DNA of 64,000 nt. Source: Auanema rhodensis (Eukaryota; Nematoda; Chromadorea; Rhabditida; Rhabditidae). The DNA lies in the NCBI GenBank assembly GCA_964057225.1, contig OZ059897.1:20460001-20524000 (forward strand), written 5' to 3'. The notes beneath the pieces are model-generated. The model made no database searches. It was not told the DNA's origin and saw only the letters and a program-made list of their open reading frames with translations. Positions 1 to 11,242 of this stretch are shown piece by piece (position 1 is the first letter of the stretch; each line of letters begins with the position of its first letter). The translations under genes were made by a program, and so were the position numbers.

Positions 1-10
1 CATTTGATAC
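1..10. repeat. 3' tail of a truncated monomer
   Basis: The ten bases before the first full monomer are catttgatac. This is the tail type (T at relative 344, C at relative 351) found only after the monomers of the kind at 1766-2467. The window therefore begins just after such a monomer, so the domain A order continues to the left. Confidence 0.85.
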
Positions 11-18
11 CTCGGTGC

Positions 19-69
19 ATTTTTAAGCTAGCGCAAATCTGATAACACAGATCGACGCAGCTTAAAAAT
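19..69. other. Compound inverted repeat (potential cruciform) in every monomer
   Basis: The arms atttttaagct (19-29) and agcttaaaaat (59-69) are perfect 11-bp complements. Inside them gcg (31-33) pairs with cgc (56-58) past one bulged A. After a 3x3 internal loop, atctg (37-41) pairs with cagat (48-52) around a 6-nt loop. This gives about 19 paired bases in 51 bp. The left arm contains the NheI palindrome boundary. The 350-bp subtype has one mismatch in the right arm (agctcaaaaat), and a few copies have aaaattccg. Fold and function are inferred. Confidence 0.7.
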
Positions 70-152
70 CCGCATCGAATGCACTATACTACATTAAGAA
101 ACGCTTAATACAAAAATTAGTTATGATCGTTTGAAAAATGATGCATTAGTGT

Positions 153-180
153 ATGTTGAGTTTCCATGTACACTCAACAT
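153..180. other. 9-bp inverted repeat in the conserved core
   Basis: atgttgagt (153-161) and actcaacat (172-180) are perfect complements, separated by 10 nt that include the TGTACA palindrome. Copies with caacaatgc lose only the outermost pair. The surrounding core is almost invariant in the window; the one exception I noticed is ccatatac at about 60874. Confidence 0.65.
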
Positions 181-207
181 TGCTTCCGAAAACATTTTGA
201 CAAAAAT

Positions 208-219
208 TTTTTCGAAAAA
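208..219. other. 12-bp palindrome TTTTTCGAAAAA
   Basis: This is a perfect self-complementary sequence containing a BstBI site, within a longer A/T-rich stretch. The copies with cgaaaattttc (for example at 2819 and 9839) lose one arm position. It could bend DNA or exclude a nucleosome, but that is inference from the A- and T-tracts only. Confidence 0.6.
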
Positions 220-330
220 TTTCAAAATAATTTAGCAAAAAGTAGATGTTTTTAGATTCCTTTTTTCAAGGCAAAGACGATGAACAATGTTATTCAACGA
301 AAAAATTAATTCTTCAGGGTGAAAATCGAG

Positions 331-352
331 GATATAAGTGTGAACTTATATC
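331..352. other. Perfect 9-bp hairpin with 4-nt loop near the monomer end
   Basis: gatataagt (331-339) and acttatatc (344-352) are exact complements around the loop gtga. In many copies the loop is gtaa with the stem intact. In the gataaaag copies one pair is lost. No T-run follows, so it is not a bacterial-type terminator. Confidence 0.65.
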
Positions 353-361
353 AGATGATAT

Positions 362-712
362 CTCGGTGCATTTTTAAGCTAGCGCAAATCTGATAACACA
401 GATCGACGCAGCTTAAAAATCCGCATCGAATGCACTATACTACATTGAGAAACGCTTAATACAAAAATTAGTTATGATCGTTTGAAAAATGATGCATTAG
501 TGTATGTTGAGTTTCCATGTACACTCAACATTGCTTCCAAAAACATTTTGACAAAAATTTTTTCGAAAAATTTCAGAATAATTTAGCAAAAAGTAGATGT
601 TTTTAGATTCCTTTTTTCAAGGCAAAGACAATGGACCATGTTATTCAACGAAAAAATTAATTCTTCAGGGTGAAAATCGAGGATATAAGTGTGAACTTAT
701 ATCAGTTGATAT
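362..712. repeat. Reference monomer with its internal anatomy
   Basis: This is the second complete copy, used here for counts: 54 C and 57 G in 351 bp, with 11 CpG. In order it holds a compound dyad (relative 9-59), a variable five-base block (relative 85-89), a nearly invariant core around relative 121-169 with a 9-bp dyad, an A/T-rich stretch with the palindrome TTTTTCGAAAAA (relative 198-209), a cluster of variable sites (relative 269-276), and a hairpin (relative 321-342). It has NheI (GCTAGC), NsiI (ATGCAT), BsrGI (TGTACA) and BstBI (TTCGAA) sites, and most copies have EcoRV (GATATC) across the monomer junction. This copy carries ttcagaat, shared with the copies starting at 4574 and 11594. 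Confidence 0.9.
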
Positions 713-3700
713 CTCGGTGCATTTTTAAGCTAGCGCAAATCTGATAACACAGATCGACGCAGCTTAAAAATCCGCATCGAATGCACTATACTACATTAAG
801 AAACGCTTAATACAAAAATTAGTTATGATCGTTTGAAAAATGATGCATTAGTGTATGTTGAGTTTCCATGTACACTCAACATTGCTTTCAAAAACATTTT
901 GACAAAAATTTTTTCGAAAAATTTCAAAATAATTTAGCAAAAAGTAGATGTTTTTAGATTCCTTTTTTCAAGGCAAAGACGATGGACAATGTTATTCAAC
1001 GAAAAAATTAATTCTTCAGGGTGAAAATCGAGGATATAAGTGTAAACTTATATCAGTTGATATCTCGGTGCATTTTTAAGCTAGCGCAAATCTGATAACA
1101 CAGATCGACGCAGCTTAAAAATCCGCATCGAATGCACTATACTACATTGAGAAACGCTTAATACAAAAATTAGTTATGATCGTTTGAAAAATGATGCATT
1201 AGTGTATGTTGAGTTTCCATGTACACTCAACATTGCTTCCAAAAACATTTTGACAAAAATTTTTTCGAAAAATTTCAAAATAATTTAGCAAAAAGTAGAT
1301 GTTTTTAGATTCCTTTTTTCAAGGCAAAGACGATGGACAATGTTATTTAACGAAAAAATTAATTCTTCAGGGTGAAAATCGAGGATAAAAGTGTAAACTT
1401 ATATCAGTTGATATCTCGGTGCATTTTTAAGCTAGCGCAAATCTGATAACACAGATCGACGCAGCTTAAAAATCCGCATCGAATGCACTATACTACATTG
1501 AGAAACGCTTAATACAAAAATTAGTTATGATCGTTTGAAAAATGATGCATTAGTGTATGTTGAGTTTCCATGTACACTCAACATTGCTTCCAAAAACATT
1601 TTGACAAAAATTTTTTCGAAAAATTTCAAAATAATTTAGCAAAAAGTAGATGTTTTTAGATTCCTTTTTTCAAGGCAAAGACAATGGACCATGTTATTCA
1701 ACGAAAAAAGTAATTCTTCAGGGTGAAAATCGAGGATATAAGTGTAAACTTATATCATTTGATATCTCGGTGCATTTTTAAGCTAGCGCAAATCTGATAA
1801 CACAGATCGACGCAGCTTAAAAATCCGCATCGAATGCACTATACTACATTAAGAAACGCTTAATACGAAAATTAGTTATGATCGTTTGAAAAATGATGCA
1901 TTAGTGTATGTTGAGTTTCCATGTACACTCAACATTGCTTCCAAAAACATTTTGACAAAAATTTTTTCGAAAAATTTCAAAATAATTTAGCAAAAAGTAG
2001 ATGTTTTTAGATTCCTTTTTTTAAGGCAAAGACAATGGACCATGTTATTCAACGAAAAAATTAATTCTTCAGGGTGAAAATCGAGGATATAAGTGTAAAC
2101 TTATATCATTTGATACCTCGGTGCATTTTTAAGCTAGCGCAAATCTGATAACACAGATCGACGCAGCTTAAAAATCCGCATCGAATGCACTATACTACAT
2201 TAAGAAACGCTTAATACAAAAATTAGTTATGATCGTTTGAAAAATGATGCATTAGTGTATGTTGAGTTTCCATGTACACTCAACATTGCTTCCGAAAACA
2301 TTTTGACAAAAATTTTTTCGAAAAATTTCAAAATAATTTAGCAAAAAGTAGATGTTTTTAGATTCCTTTTTTTAAGGCAAAGACAATGGACCATGTTATT
2401 CAACGAAAAAATTAATTCTTCAGGGTGAAAATCGAGGATATAAGTGTAAACTTATATCATTTGATACCTCGGTGCATTTTTAAGCTAGCGCAAATCTGAT
2501 AACACAGATCGACGCAGCTTAAAAATCCGCATCGAATGCACTATACTACATTAAGAAACGCTTAATACAAAAATTAGTTATGATCGTTTGAAAAATGATG
2601 CATTAGTGTATGTTGAGTTTCCATGTACACTCAACATTGCTTCCGAAAACATTTTGACAAAAATTTTTTCGAAAAATTTCAAAATAATTTAGCAAAAAGT
2701 AGATGTTTTTAGATTCCTTTTTTCAAGGCAAAGACGATGAACAATGTTATTCAACGAAAAAATTAATTCTTCAGGGTGAAAATCAAGGATATAAGTGTGA
2801 ACTTATATCAGATGATATCTCGGTGCATTTTTAAGCTAGCGCAAATCTGATAACACAGATCGACGCAGCTTAAAAATCCGCATCGAATGCACTATACTAC
2901 ATTGAGAAACGCTTAATACAAAAATTAGTTATGATCGTTTGAAAAATGATGCATTAGTGTATGTTGAGTTTCCATGTACACTCAACATTGCTTCCAAAAA
3001 CATTTTGACAAAAATTTTTTCGAAAATTTTCAAAATAATTTAGCAAAAAGTAGATGTTTTTAGATTCCTTTTTTCAAGGCAAAGACAATGGACCATGTTA
3101 TTCAACGAAAAAATTAATTCTTCAGGGTGAAAATCGAGGATATAAGTGTGAACTTATATCAGTTGATATCTCGGTGCATTTTTAAGCTAGCGCAAATCTG
3201 ATAACACAGATCGACGCAGCTTAAAAATCCGCATCGAATGCACTATACTACATTGAGAAACGCTTAATACAAAAATTAGTTATGATCGTTTGAAAAATGA
3301 TGCATTAGTGTATGTTGAGTTTCCATGTACACTCAACATTGCTTCCAAAAACATTTTGACAAAAATTTTTTCGAAAAATTTCAAAATAATTTAGCAAAAA
3401 GTAGATGTTTTTAGATTCCTTTTTTCAAGGCAAAGACAATGGACCATGTTATTCAACGAAAAAATTAATTCTTCAGGGTGAAAATCGAGGATATAAGTGT
3501 GAACTTATATCAGTTGATATCTCGGTGCATTTTTAAGCTAGCGCAAATCTGATAACACAGATCGACGCAGCTTAAAAATCCGCATCGAATGCACTATACT
3601 ACATTAAGAAACGCTTAATACAAAAATTAGTTATGATCGTTTGAAAAATGATGCATTAGTGTATGTTGAGTTTCCATGTACACTCAACATTGCTTCCAAA

Positions 3701-5626
3701 AACATTTTGACAATAATTTTTTCGAAAAATTTCAAAATAATTTAGCAAAAAGTAGATGTTTTTAGATTCCTTTATTCAAGGCAAAGACGATGGACAATGT
3801 TATTCAACGAAAAAATTAATTCTTCAGGGTGAAAATCGAGGATATAAGTGTAAACTTATATCAGTTGATATCTCGGTACATTTTTAAGCTAGCGCAAATC
3901 TGATAACACAGATCGACGCAGCTTAAAAATCCGCATCGAATGCACTATACTACATGGAAGAACGCTTAATACAAAAATTAGTTATGATCGTTTGAAAAAT
4001 GATGCATTAGTGTATGTTGAGTTTCCATGTACACTCAACATTGCTTCCAAAAACATTTTGACAAAAATTTTTTCGAAAAATTTCAAAATAATTTAGCAAA
4101 AAGTAGATGTTTTTAGATTCCTTTTTTCAAGGCAAAGACAATGGACCATGTTATTCAACGAAAAAATTAATTCTTCAGGGTGAAAATCGAGGATATAAGT
4201 GTGAACTTATATCAGTTGATATCTCGGTGCATTTTTAAGCTAGCGCAAATCTGATAACACAGATCGACGCAGCTTAAAAATCCGCATCGAATGCACTATA
4301 CTACATTAAGAAACACTTAATACAAAAATTAGTTATGATCGTTTGAAAAATGATGCATTAGTGTATGTTGAGTTTCCATGTACACTCAACATTGCTTCCA
4401 AAAACATTTTGACAAAAATTTTTTCGAAAAATTTCAAAATAATTTAGCAAAAAGTAGATGTTTTTAGATTCCTTTTTTCAAGGCAAAGACGATGAACAAT
4501 GTTATTCAACGAAAAAATTAATTCTTCAGGGTGAAAATCGAGGATATAAGTGTGAACTTATATCAGATGATATCTCGGTGCATTTTTAAGCTAGCGCAAA
4601 TCTGATAACACAGATCGACGCAGCTTAAAAATCCGCATCGAATGCACTATACTACATTGAGAAACGCTTAATACAAAAATTAGTTATGATCGTTTGAAAA
4701 ATGATGCATTAGTGTATGTTGAGTTTCCATGTACACTCAACATTGCTTCCAAAAACATTTTGACAAAAATTTTTTCGAAAAATTTCAGAATAATTTAGCA
4801 AAAAGTAGATGTTTTTAGATTCCTTTTTTCAAGGCAAAGACAATGGACCATGTTATTCAACGAAAAAATTAATTCTTCAGGGTGAAAATCGAGGATATAA
4901 GTGTGAACTTATATCAGTTGATATCTCGGTGCATTTTTAAGCTAGCGCAAATCTGATAACACAGATCGACGCAGCTTAAAAATCCGCATCGAATGCACTA
5001 TACTACATTAAGAAACGCTTAATACAAAAATTAGTTATGATCGTTTGAAAAATGATGCATTAGTGTATGTTGAGTTTCCATGTACACTCAACATTGCTTT
5101 CAAAAACATTTTGACAAAAATTTTTTCGAAAAATTTCAAAATAATTTAGCAAAAAGTAGATGTTTTTAGATTCCTTTTTTCAAGGCAAAGACGATGGACA
5201 ATGTTATTCAACGAAAAAATTAATTCTTCAGGGTGAAAATCGAGGATATAAGTGTAAACTTATATCAGTTGATATCTCGGTGCATTTTTAAGCTAGCGCA
5301 AATCTGATAACACAGATCGACGCAGCTTAAAAATCCGCATCGAATGCACTATACTACATTGAGAAACGCTTAATACAAAAATTAGTTATGATCGTTTGAA
5401 AAATGATGCATTAGTGTATGTTGAGTTTCCATGTACACTCAACATTGCTTCCAAAAACATTTTGACAAAAATTTTTTCGAAAAATTTCAAAATAATTTAG
5501 CAAAAAGTAGATGTTTTTAGATTCCTTTTTTCAAGGCAAAGACGATGGACAATGTTATTTAACGAAAAAATTAATTCTTCAGGGTGAAAATCGAGGATAA
5601 AAGTGTAAACTTATATCAGTTGATAT

Positions 5627-7030
5627 CTCGGTGCATTTTTAAGCTAGCGCAAATCTGATAACACAGATCGACGCAGCTTAAAAATCCGCATCGAATGCAC
5701 TATACTACATTGAGAAACGCTTAATACAAAAATTAGTTATGATCGTTTGAAAAATGATGCATTAGTGTATGTTGAGTTTCCATGTACACTCAACATTGCT
5801 TCCAAAAACATTTTGACAAAAATTTTTTCGAAAAATTTCAAAATAATTTAGCAAAAAGTAGATGTTTTTAGATTCCTTTTTTCAAGGCAAAGACAATGGA
5901 CCATGTTATTCAACGAAAAAAGTAATTCTTCAGGGTGAAAATCGAGGATATAAGTGTAAACTTATATCATTTGATATCTCGGTGCATTTTTAAGCTAGCG
6001 CAAATCTGATAACACAGATCGACGCAGCTTAAAAATCCGCATCGAATGCACTATACTACATTAAGAAACGCTTAATACGAAAATTAGTTATGATCGTTTG
6101 AAAAATGATGCATTAGTGTATGTTGAGTTTCCATGTACACTCAACATTGCTTCCAAAAACATTTTGACAAAAATTTTTTCGAAAAATTTCAAAATAATTT
6201 AGCAAAAAGTAGATGTTTTTAGATTCCTTTTTTTAAGGCAAAGACAATGGACCATGTTATTCAACGAAAAAATTAATTCTTCAGGGTGAAAATCGAGGAT
6301 ATAAGTGTAAACTTATATCATTTGATACCTCGGTGCATTTTTAAGCTAGCGCAAATCTGATAACACAGATCGACGCAGCTTAAAAATCCGCATCGAATGC
6401 ACTATACTACATTAAGAAACGCTTAATACAAAAATTAGTTATGATCGTTTGAAAAATGATGCATTAGTGTATGTTGAGTTTCCATGTACACTCAACATTG
6501 CTTCCGAAAACATTTTGACAAAAATTTTTTCGAAAAATTTCAAAATAATTTAGCAAAAAGTAGATGTTTTTAGATTCCTTTTTTTAAGGCAAAGACAATG
6601 GACCATGTTATTCAACGAAAAAATTAATTCTTCAGGGTGAAAATCGAGGATATAAGTGTAAACTTATATCATTTGATACCTCGGTGCATTTTTAAGCTAG
6701 CGCAAATCTGATAACACAGATCGACGCAGCTTAAAAATCCGCATCGAATGCACTATACTACATTAAGAAACGCTTAATACAAAAATTAGTTATGATCGTT
6801 TGAAAAATGATGCATTAGTGTATGTTGAGTTTCCATGTACACTCAACATTGCTTCCGAAAACATTTTGACAAAAATTTTTTCGAAAAATTTCAAAATAAT
6901 TTAGCAAAAAGTAGATGTTTTTAGATTCCTTTTTTCAAGGCAAAGACGATGAACAATGTTATTCAACGAAAAAATTAATTCTTCAGGGTGAAAATCAAGG
7001 ATATAAGTGTGAACTTATATCAGATGATAT
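5627..7030. repeat. 4-monomer block (1404 bp), copy 1 of 3
   Basis: The markers in order are aaaaaagtaatt, aatacgaaaa, ccgaaaac with an extra T (tttttttaagg), and gatgaac with aatcaagg. The block is part of the ordinary 12-mer and is preceded by the gataaaag monomer, as in the first HOR at 1415. Confidence 0.9.
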
Positions 7031-8434
7031 CTCGGTGCATTTTTAAGCTAGCGCAAATCTGATAACACAGATCGACGCAGCTTAAAAATCCGCATCGAAT
7101 GCACTATACTACATTGAGAAACGCTTAATACAAAAATTAGTTATGATCGTTTGAAAAATGATGCATTAGTGTATGTTGAGTTTCCATGTACACTCAACAT
7201 TGCTTCCAAAAACATTTTGACAAAAATTTTTTCGAAAAATTTCAAAATAATTTAGCAAAAAGTAGATGTTTTTAGATTCCTTTTTTCAAGGCAAAGACAA
7301 TGGACCATGTTATTCAACGAAAAAAGTAATTCTTCAGGGTGAAAATCGAGGATATAAGTGTAAACTTATATCATTTGATATCTCGGTGCATTTTTAAGCT
7401 AGCGCAAATCTGATAACACAGATCGACGCAGCTTAAAAATCCGCATCGAATGCACTATACTACATTAAGAAACGCTTAATACGAAAATTAGTTATGATCG
7501 TTTGAAAAATGATGCATTAGTGTATGTTGAGTTTCCATGTACACTCAACATTGCTTCCAAAAACATTTTGACAAAAATTTTTTCGAAAAATTTCAAAATA
7601 ATTTAGCAAAAAGTAGATGTTTTTAGATTCCTTTTTTTAAGGCAAAGACAATGGACCATGTTATTCAACGAAAAAATTAATTCTTCAGGGTGAAAATCGA
7701 GGATATAAGTGTAAACTTATATCATTTGATACCTCGGTGCATTTTTAAGCTAGCGCAAATCTGATAACACAGATCGACGCAGCTTAAAAATCCGCATCGA
7801 ATGCACTATACTACATTAAGAAACGCTTAATACAAAAATTAGTTATGATCGTTTGAAAAATGATGCATTAGTGTATGTTGAGTTTCCATGTACACTCAAC
7901 ATTGCTTCCGAAAACATTTTGACAAAAATTTTTTCGAAAAATTTCAAAATAATTTAGCAAAAAGTAGATGTTTTTAGATTCCTTTTTTTAAGGCAAAGAC
8001 AATGGACCATGTTATTCAACGAAAAAATTAATTCTTCAGGGTGAAAATCGAGGATATAAGTGTAAACTTATATCATTTGATACCTCGGTGCATTTTTAAG
8101 CTAGCGCAAATCTGATAACACAGATCGACGCAGCTTAAAAATCCGCATCGAATGCACTATACTACATTAAGAAACGCTTAATACAAAAATTAGTTATGAT
8201 CGTTTGAAAAATGATGCATTAGTGTATGTTGAGTTTCCATGTACACTCAACATTGCTTCCGAAAACATTTTGACAAAAATTTTTTCGAAAAATTTCAAAA
8301 TAATTTAGCAAAAAGTAGATGTTTTTAGATTCCTTTTTTCAAGGCAAAGACGATGAACAATGTTATTCAACGAAAAAATTAATTCTTCAGGGTGAAAATC
8401 AAGGATATAAGTGTGAACTTATATCAGATGATAT
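7031..8434. repeat. 4-monomer block (1404 bp), copy 2 of 3
   Basis: After the aatcaagg monomer the order returns to the aaaaaagtaatt type instead of advancing to the cgaaaattttc type. The switch lies between the cagatgat tail (about 7025) and the cattgag site (about 7114), where the parental monomers are identical. This copy is extra relative to the 12-mer at 11-4222. Confidence 0.92.
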
Positions 8435-9838
8435 CTCGGTGCATTTTTAAGCTAGCGCAAATCTGATAACACAGATCGACGCAGCTTAAAAATCCGCATC
8501 GAATGCACTATACTACATTGAGAAACGCTTAATACAAAAATTAGTTATGATCGTTTGAAAAATGATGCATTAGTGTATGTTGAGTTTCCATGTACACTCA
8601 ACATTGCTTCCAAAAACATTTTGACAAAAATTTTTTCGAAAAATTTCAAAATAATTTAGCAAAAAGTAGATGTTTTTAGATTCCTTTTTTCAAGGCAAAG
8701 ACAATGGACCATGTTATTCAACGAAAAAAGTAATTCTTCAGGGTGAAAATCGAGGATATAAGTGTAAACTTATATCATTTGATATCTCGGTGCATTTTTA
8801 AGCTAGCGCAAATCTGATAACACAGATCGACGCAGCTTAAAAATCCGCATCGAATGCACTATACTACATTAAGAAACGCTTAATACGAAAATTAGTTATG
8901 ATCGTTTGAAAAATGATGCATTAGTGTATGTTGAGTTTCCATGTACACTCAACATTGCTTCCAAAAACATTTTGACAAAAATTTTTTCGAAAAATTTCAA
9001 AATAATTTAGCAAAAAGTAGATGTTTTTAGATTCCTTTTTTTAAGGCAAAGACAATGGACCATGTTATTCAACGAAAAAATTAATTCTTCAGGGTGAAAA
9101 TCGAGGATATAAGTGTAAACTTATATCATTTGATACCTCGGTGCATTTTTAAGCTAGCGCAAATCTGATAACACAGATCGACGCAGCTTAAAAATCCGCA
9201 TCGAATGCACTATACTACATTAAGAAACGCTTAATACAAAAATTAGTTATGATCGTTTGAAAAATGATGCATTAGTGTATGTTGAGTTTCCATGTACACT
9301 CAACATTGCTTCCGAAAACATTTTGACAAAAATTTTTTCGAAAAATTTCAAAATAATTTAGCAAAAAGTAGATGTTTTTAGATTCCTTTTTTTAAGGCAA
9401 AGACAATGGACCATGTTATTCAACGAAAAAATTAATTCTTCAGGGTGAAAATCGAGGATATAAGTGTAAACTTATATCATTTGATACCTCGGTGCATTTT
9501 TAAGCTAGCGCAAATCTGATAACACAGATCGACGCAGCTTAAAAATCCGCATCGAATGCACTATACTACATTAAGAAACGCTTAATACAAAAATTAGTTA
9601 TGATCGTTTGAAAAATGATGCATTAGTGTATGTTGAGTTTCCATGTACACTCAACATTGCTTCCGAAAACATTTTGACAAAAATTTTTTCGAAAAATTTC
9701 AAAATAATTTAGCAAAAAGTAGATGTTTTTAGATTCCTTTTTTCAAGGCAAAGACGATGAACAATGTTATTCAACGAAAAAATTAATTCTTCAGGGTGAA
9801 AATCAAGGATATAAGTGTGAACTTATATCAGATGATAT
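8435..9838. repeat. 4-monomer block (1404 bp), copy 3 of 3
   Basis: This is a second extra copy of the same four types. It then exits correctly into the cgaaaattttc monomer at 9839, as in the first HOR at 2819. Confidence 0.92.
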
Positions 9839-11242
9839 CTCGGTGCATTTTTAAGCTAGCGCAAATCTGATAACACAGATCGACGCAGCTTAAAAATCCG
9901 CATCGAATGCACTATACTACATTGAGAAACGCTTAATACAAAAATTAGTTATGATCGTTTGAAAAATGATGCATTAGTGTATGTTGAGTTTCCATGTACA
10001 CTCAACATTGCTTCCAAAAACATTTTGACAAAAATTTTTTCGAAAATTTTCAAAATAATTTAGCAAAAAGTAGATGTTTTTAGATTCCTTTTTTCAAGGC
10101 AAAGACAATGGACCATGTTATTCAACGAAAAAATTAATTCTTCAGGGTGAAAATCGAGGATATAAGTGTGAACTTATATCAGTTGATATCTCGGTGCATT
10201 TTTAAGCTAGCGCAAATCTGATAACACAGATCGACGCAGCTTAAAAATCCGCATCGAATGCACTATACTACATTGAGAAACGCTTAATACAAAAATTAGT
10301 TATGATCGTTTGAAAAATGATGCATTAGTGTATGTTGAGTTTCCATGTACACTCAACATTGCTTCCAAAAACATTTTGACAAAAATTTTTTCGAAAAATT
10401 TCAAAATAATTTAGCAAAAAGTAGATGTTTTTAGATTCCTTTTTTCAAGGCAAAGACAATGGACCATGTTATTCAACGAAAAAATTAATTCTTCAGGGTG
10501 AAAATCGAGGATATAAGTGTGAACTTATATCAGTTGATATCTCGGTGCATTTTTAAGCTAGCGCAAATCTGATAACACAGATCGACGCAGCTTAAAAATC
10601 CGCATCGAATGCACTATACTACATTAAGAAACGCTTAATACAAAAATTAGTTATGATCGTTTGAAAAATGATGCATTAGTGTATGTTGAGTTTCCATGTA
10701 CACTCAACATTGCTTCCAAAAACATTTTGACAATAATTTTTTCGAAAAATTTCAAAATAATTTAGCAAAAAGTAGATGTTTTTAGATTCCTTTATTCAAG
10801 GCAAAGACGATGGACAATGTTATTCAACGAAAAAATTAATTCTTCAGGGTGAAAATCGAGGATATAAGTGTAAACTTATATCAGTTGATATCTCGGTACA
10901 TTTTTAAGCTAGCGCAAATCTGATAACACAGATCGACGCAGCTTAAAAATCCGCATCGAATGCACTATACTACATGGAAGAACGCTTAATACAAAAATTA
11001 GTTATGATCGTTTGAAAAATGATGCATTAGTGTATGTTGAGTTTCCATGTACACTCAACATTGCTTCCAAAAACATTTTGACAAAAATTTTTTCGAAAAA
11101 TTTCAAAATAATTTAGCAAAAAGTAGATGTTTTTAGATTCCTTTTTTCAAGGCAAAGACAATGGACCATGTTATTCAACGAAAAAATTAATTCTTCAGGG
11201 TGAAAATCGAGGATATAAGTGTGAACTTATATCAGTTGATAT

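Larger units (their letters stand above)
11..4222. repeat. Domain A, first higher-order repeat (12 monomers, 4212 bp)
   Basis: Twelve distinguishable monomers follow in fixed order. Their markers include ttcagaat (second), gctttcaaa (third), gataaaag (fourth), aaaaaagtaatt (fifth), aatacgaaaa (sixth), aatcaagg (eighth), cgaaaattttc (ninth), gacaataatttt (eleventh) and cggtacat with catggaag (twelfth). The same order restarts at 4223: the ttcagaat marker at 571 recurs at 4783, exactly 4212 bp later. The first monomer differs from its counterpart at 4223 in having ccgaaaac rather than ccaaaaac, and cgctt rather than cactt. Confidence 0.92.
4223..11242. repeat. Domain A, second higher-order repeat expanded to 20 monomers (7020 bp)
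   Basis: This unit follows the 12-mer order, but monomers five to eight are present three times in succession, adding eight monomers. The ttcagaat marker at 4783 next appears at 11803, 7020 bp later. The last third (about 9481-11242) looks identical to 2461-4222, and the opening (4223 to about 7030) matches 11243 to about 14050 with one difference seen by eye, a G at 12000. Such near identity implies very recent amplification or conversion. Confidence 0.92.

Noticed and set aside
38-110. Hammerhead ribozyme in the satellite (ctgataa followed later by gagaaac)
   Set aside because: The conserved core needs CUGANGA; here the catalytic G is an A. No stem II can be drawn between that segment and the GAAA. 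The minus strand has no better match.
286-302. Functional CENP-B box
   Set aside because: The essential CGGG half is absent in all types; kept only as a low-interest note.
331-352. Intrinsic transcription terminator
   Set aside because: The hairpin is A/T-rich and not followed by a T-run, and there is no gene upstream.
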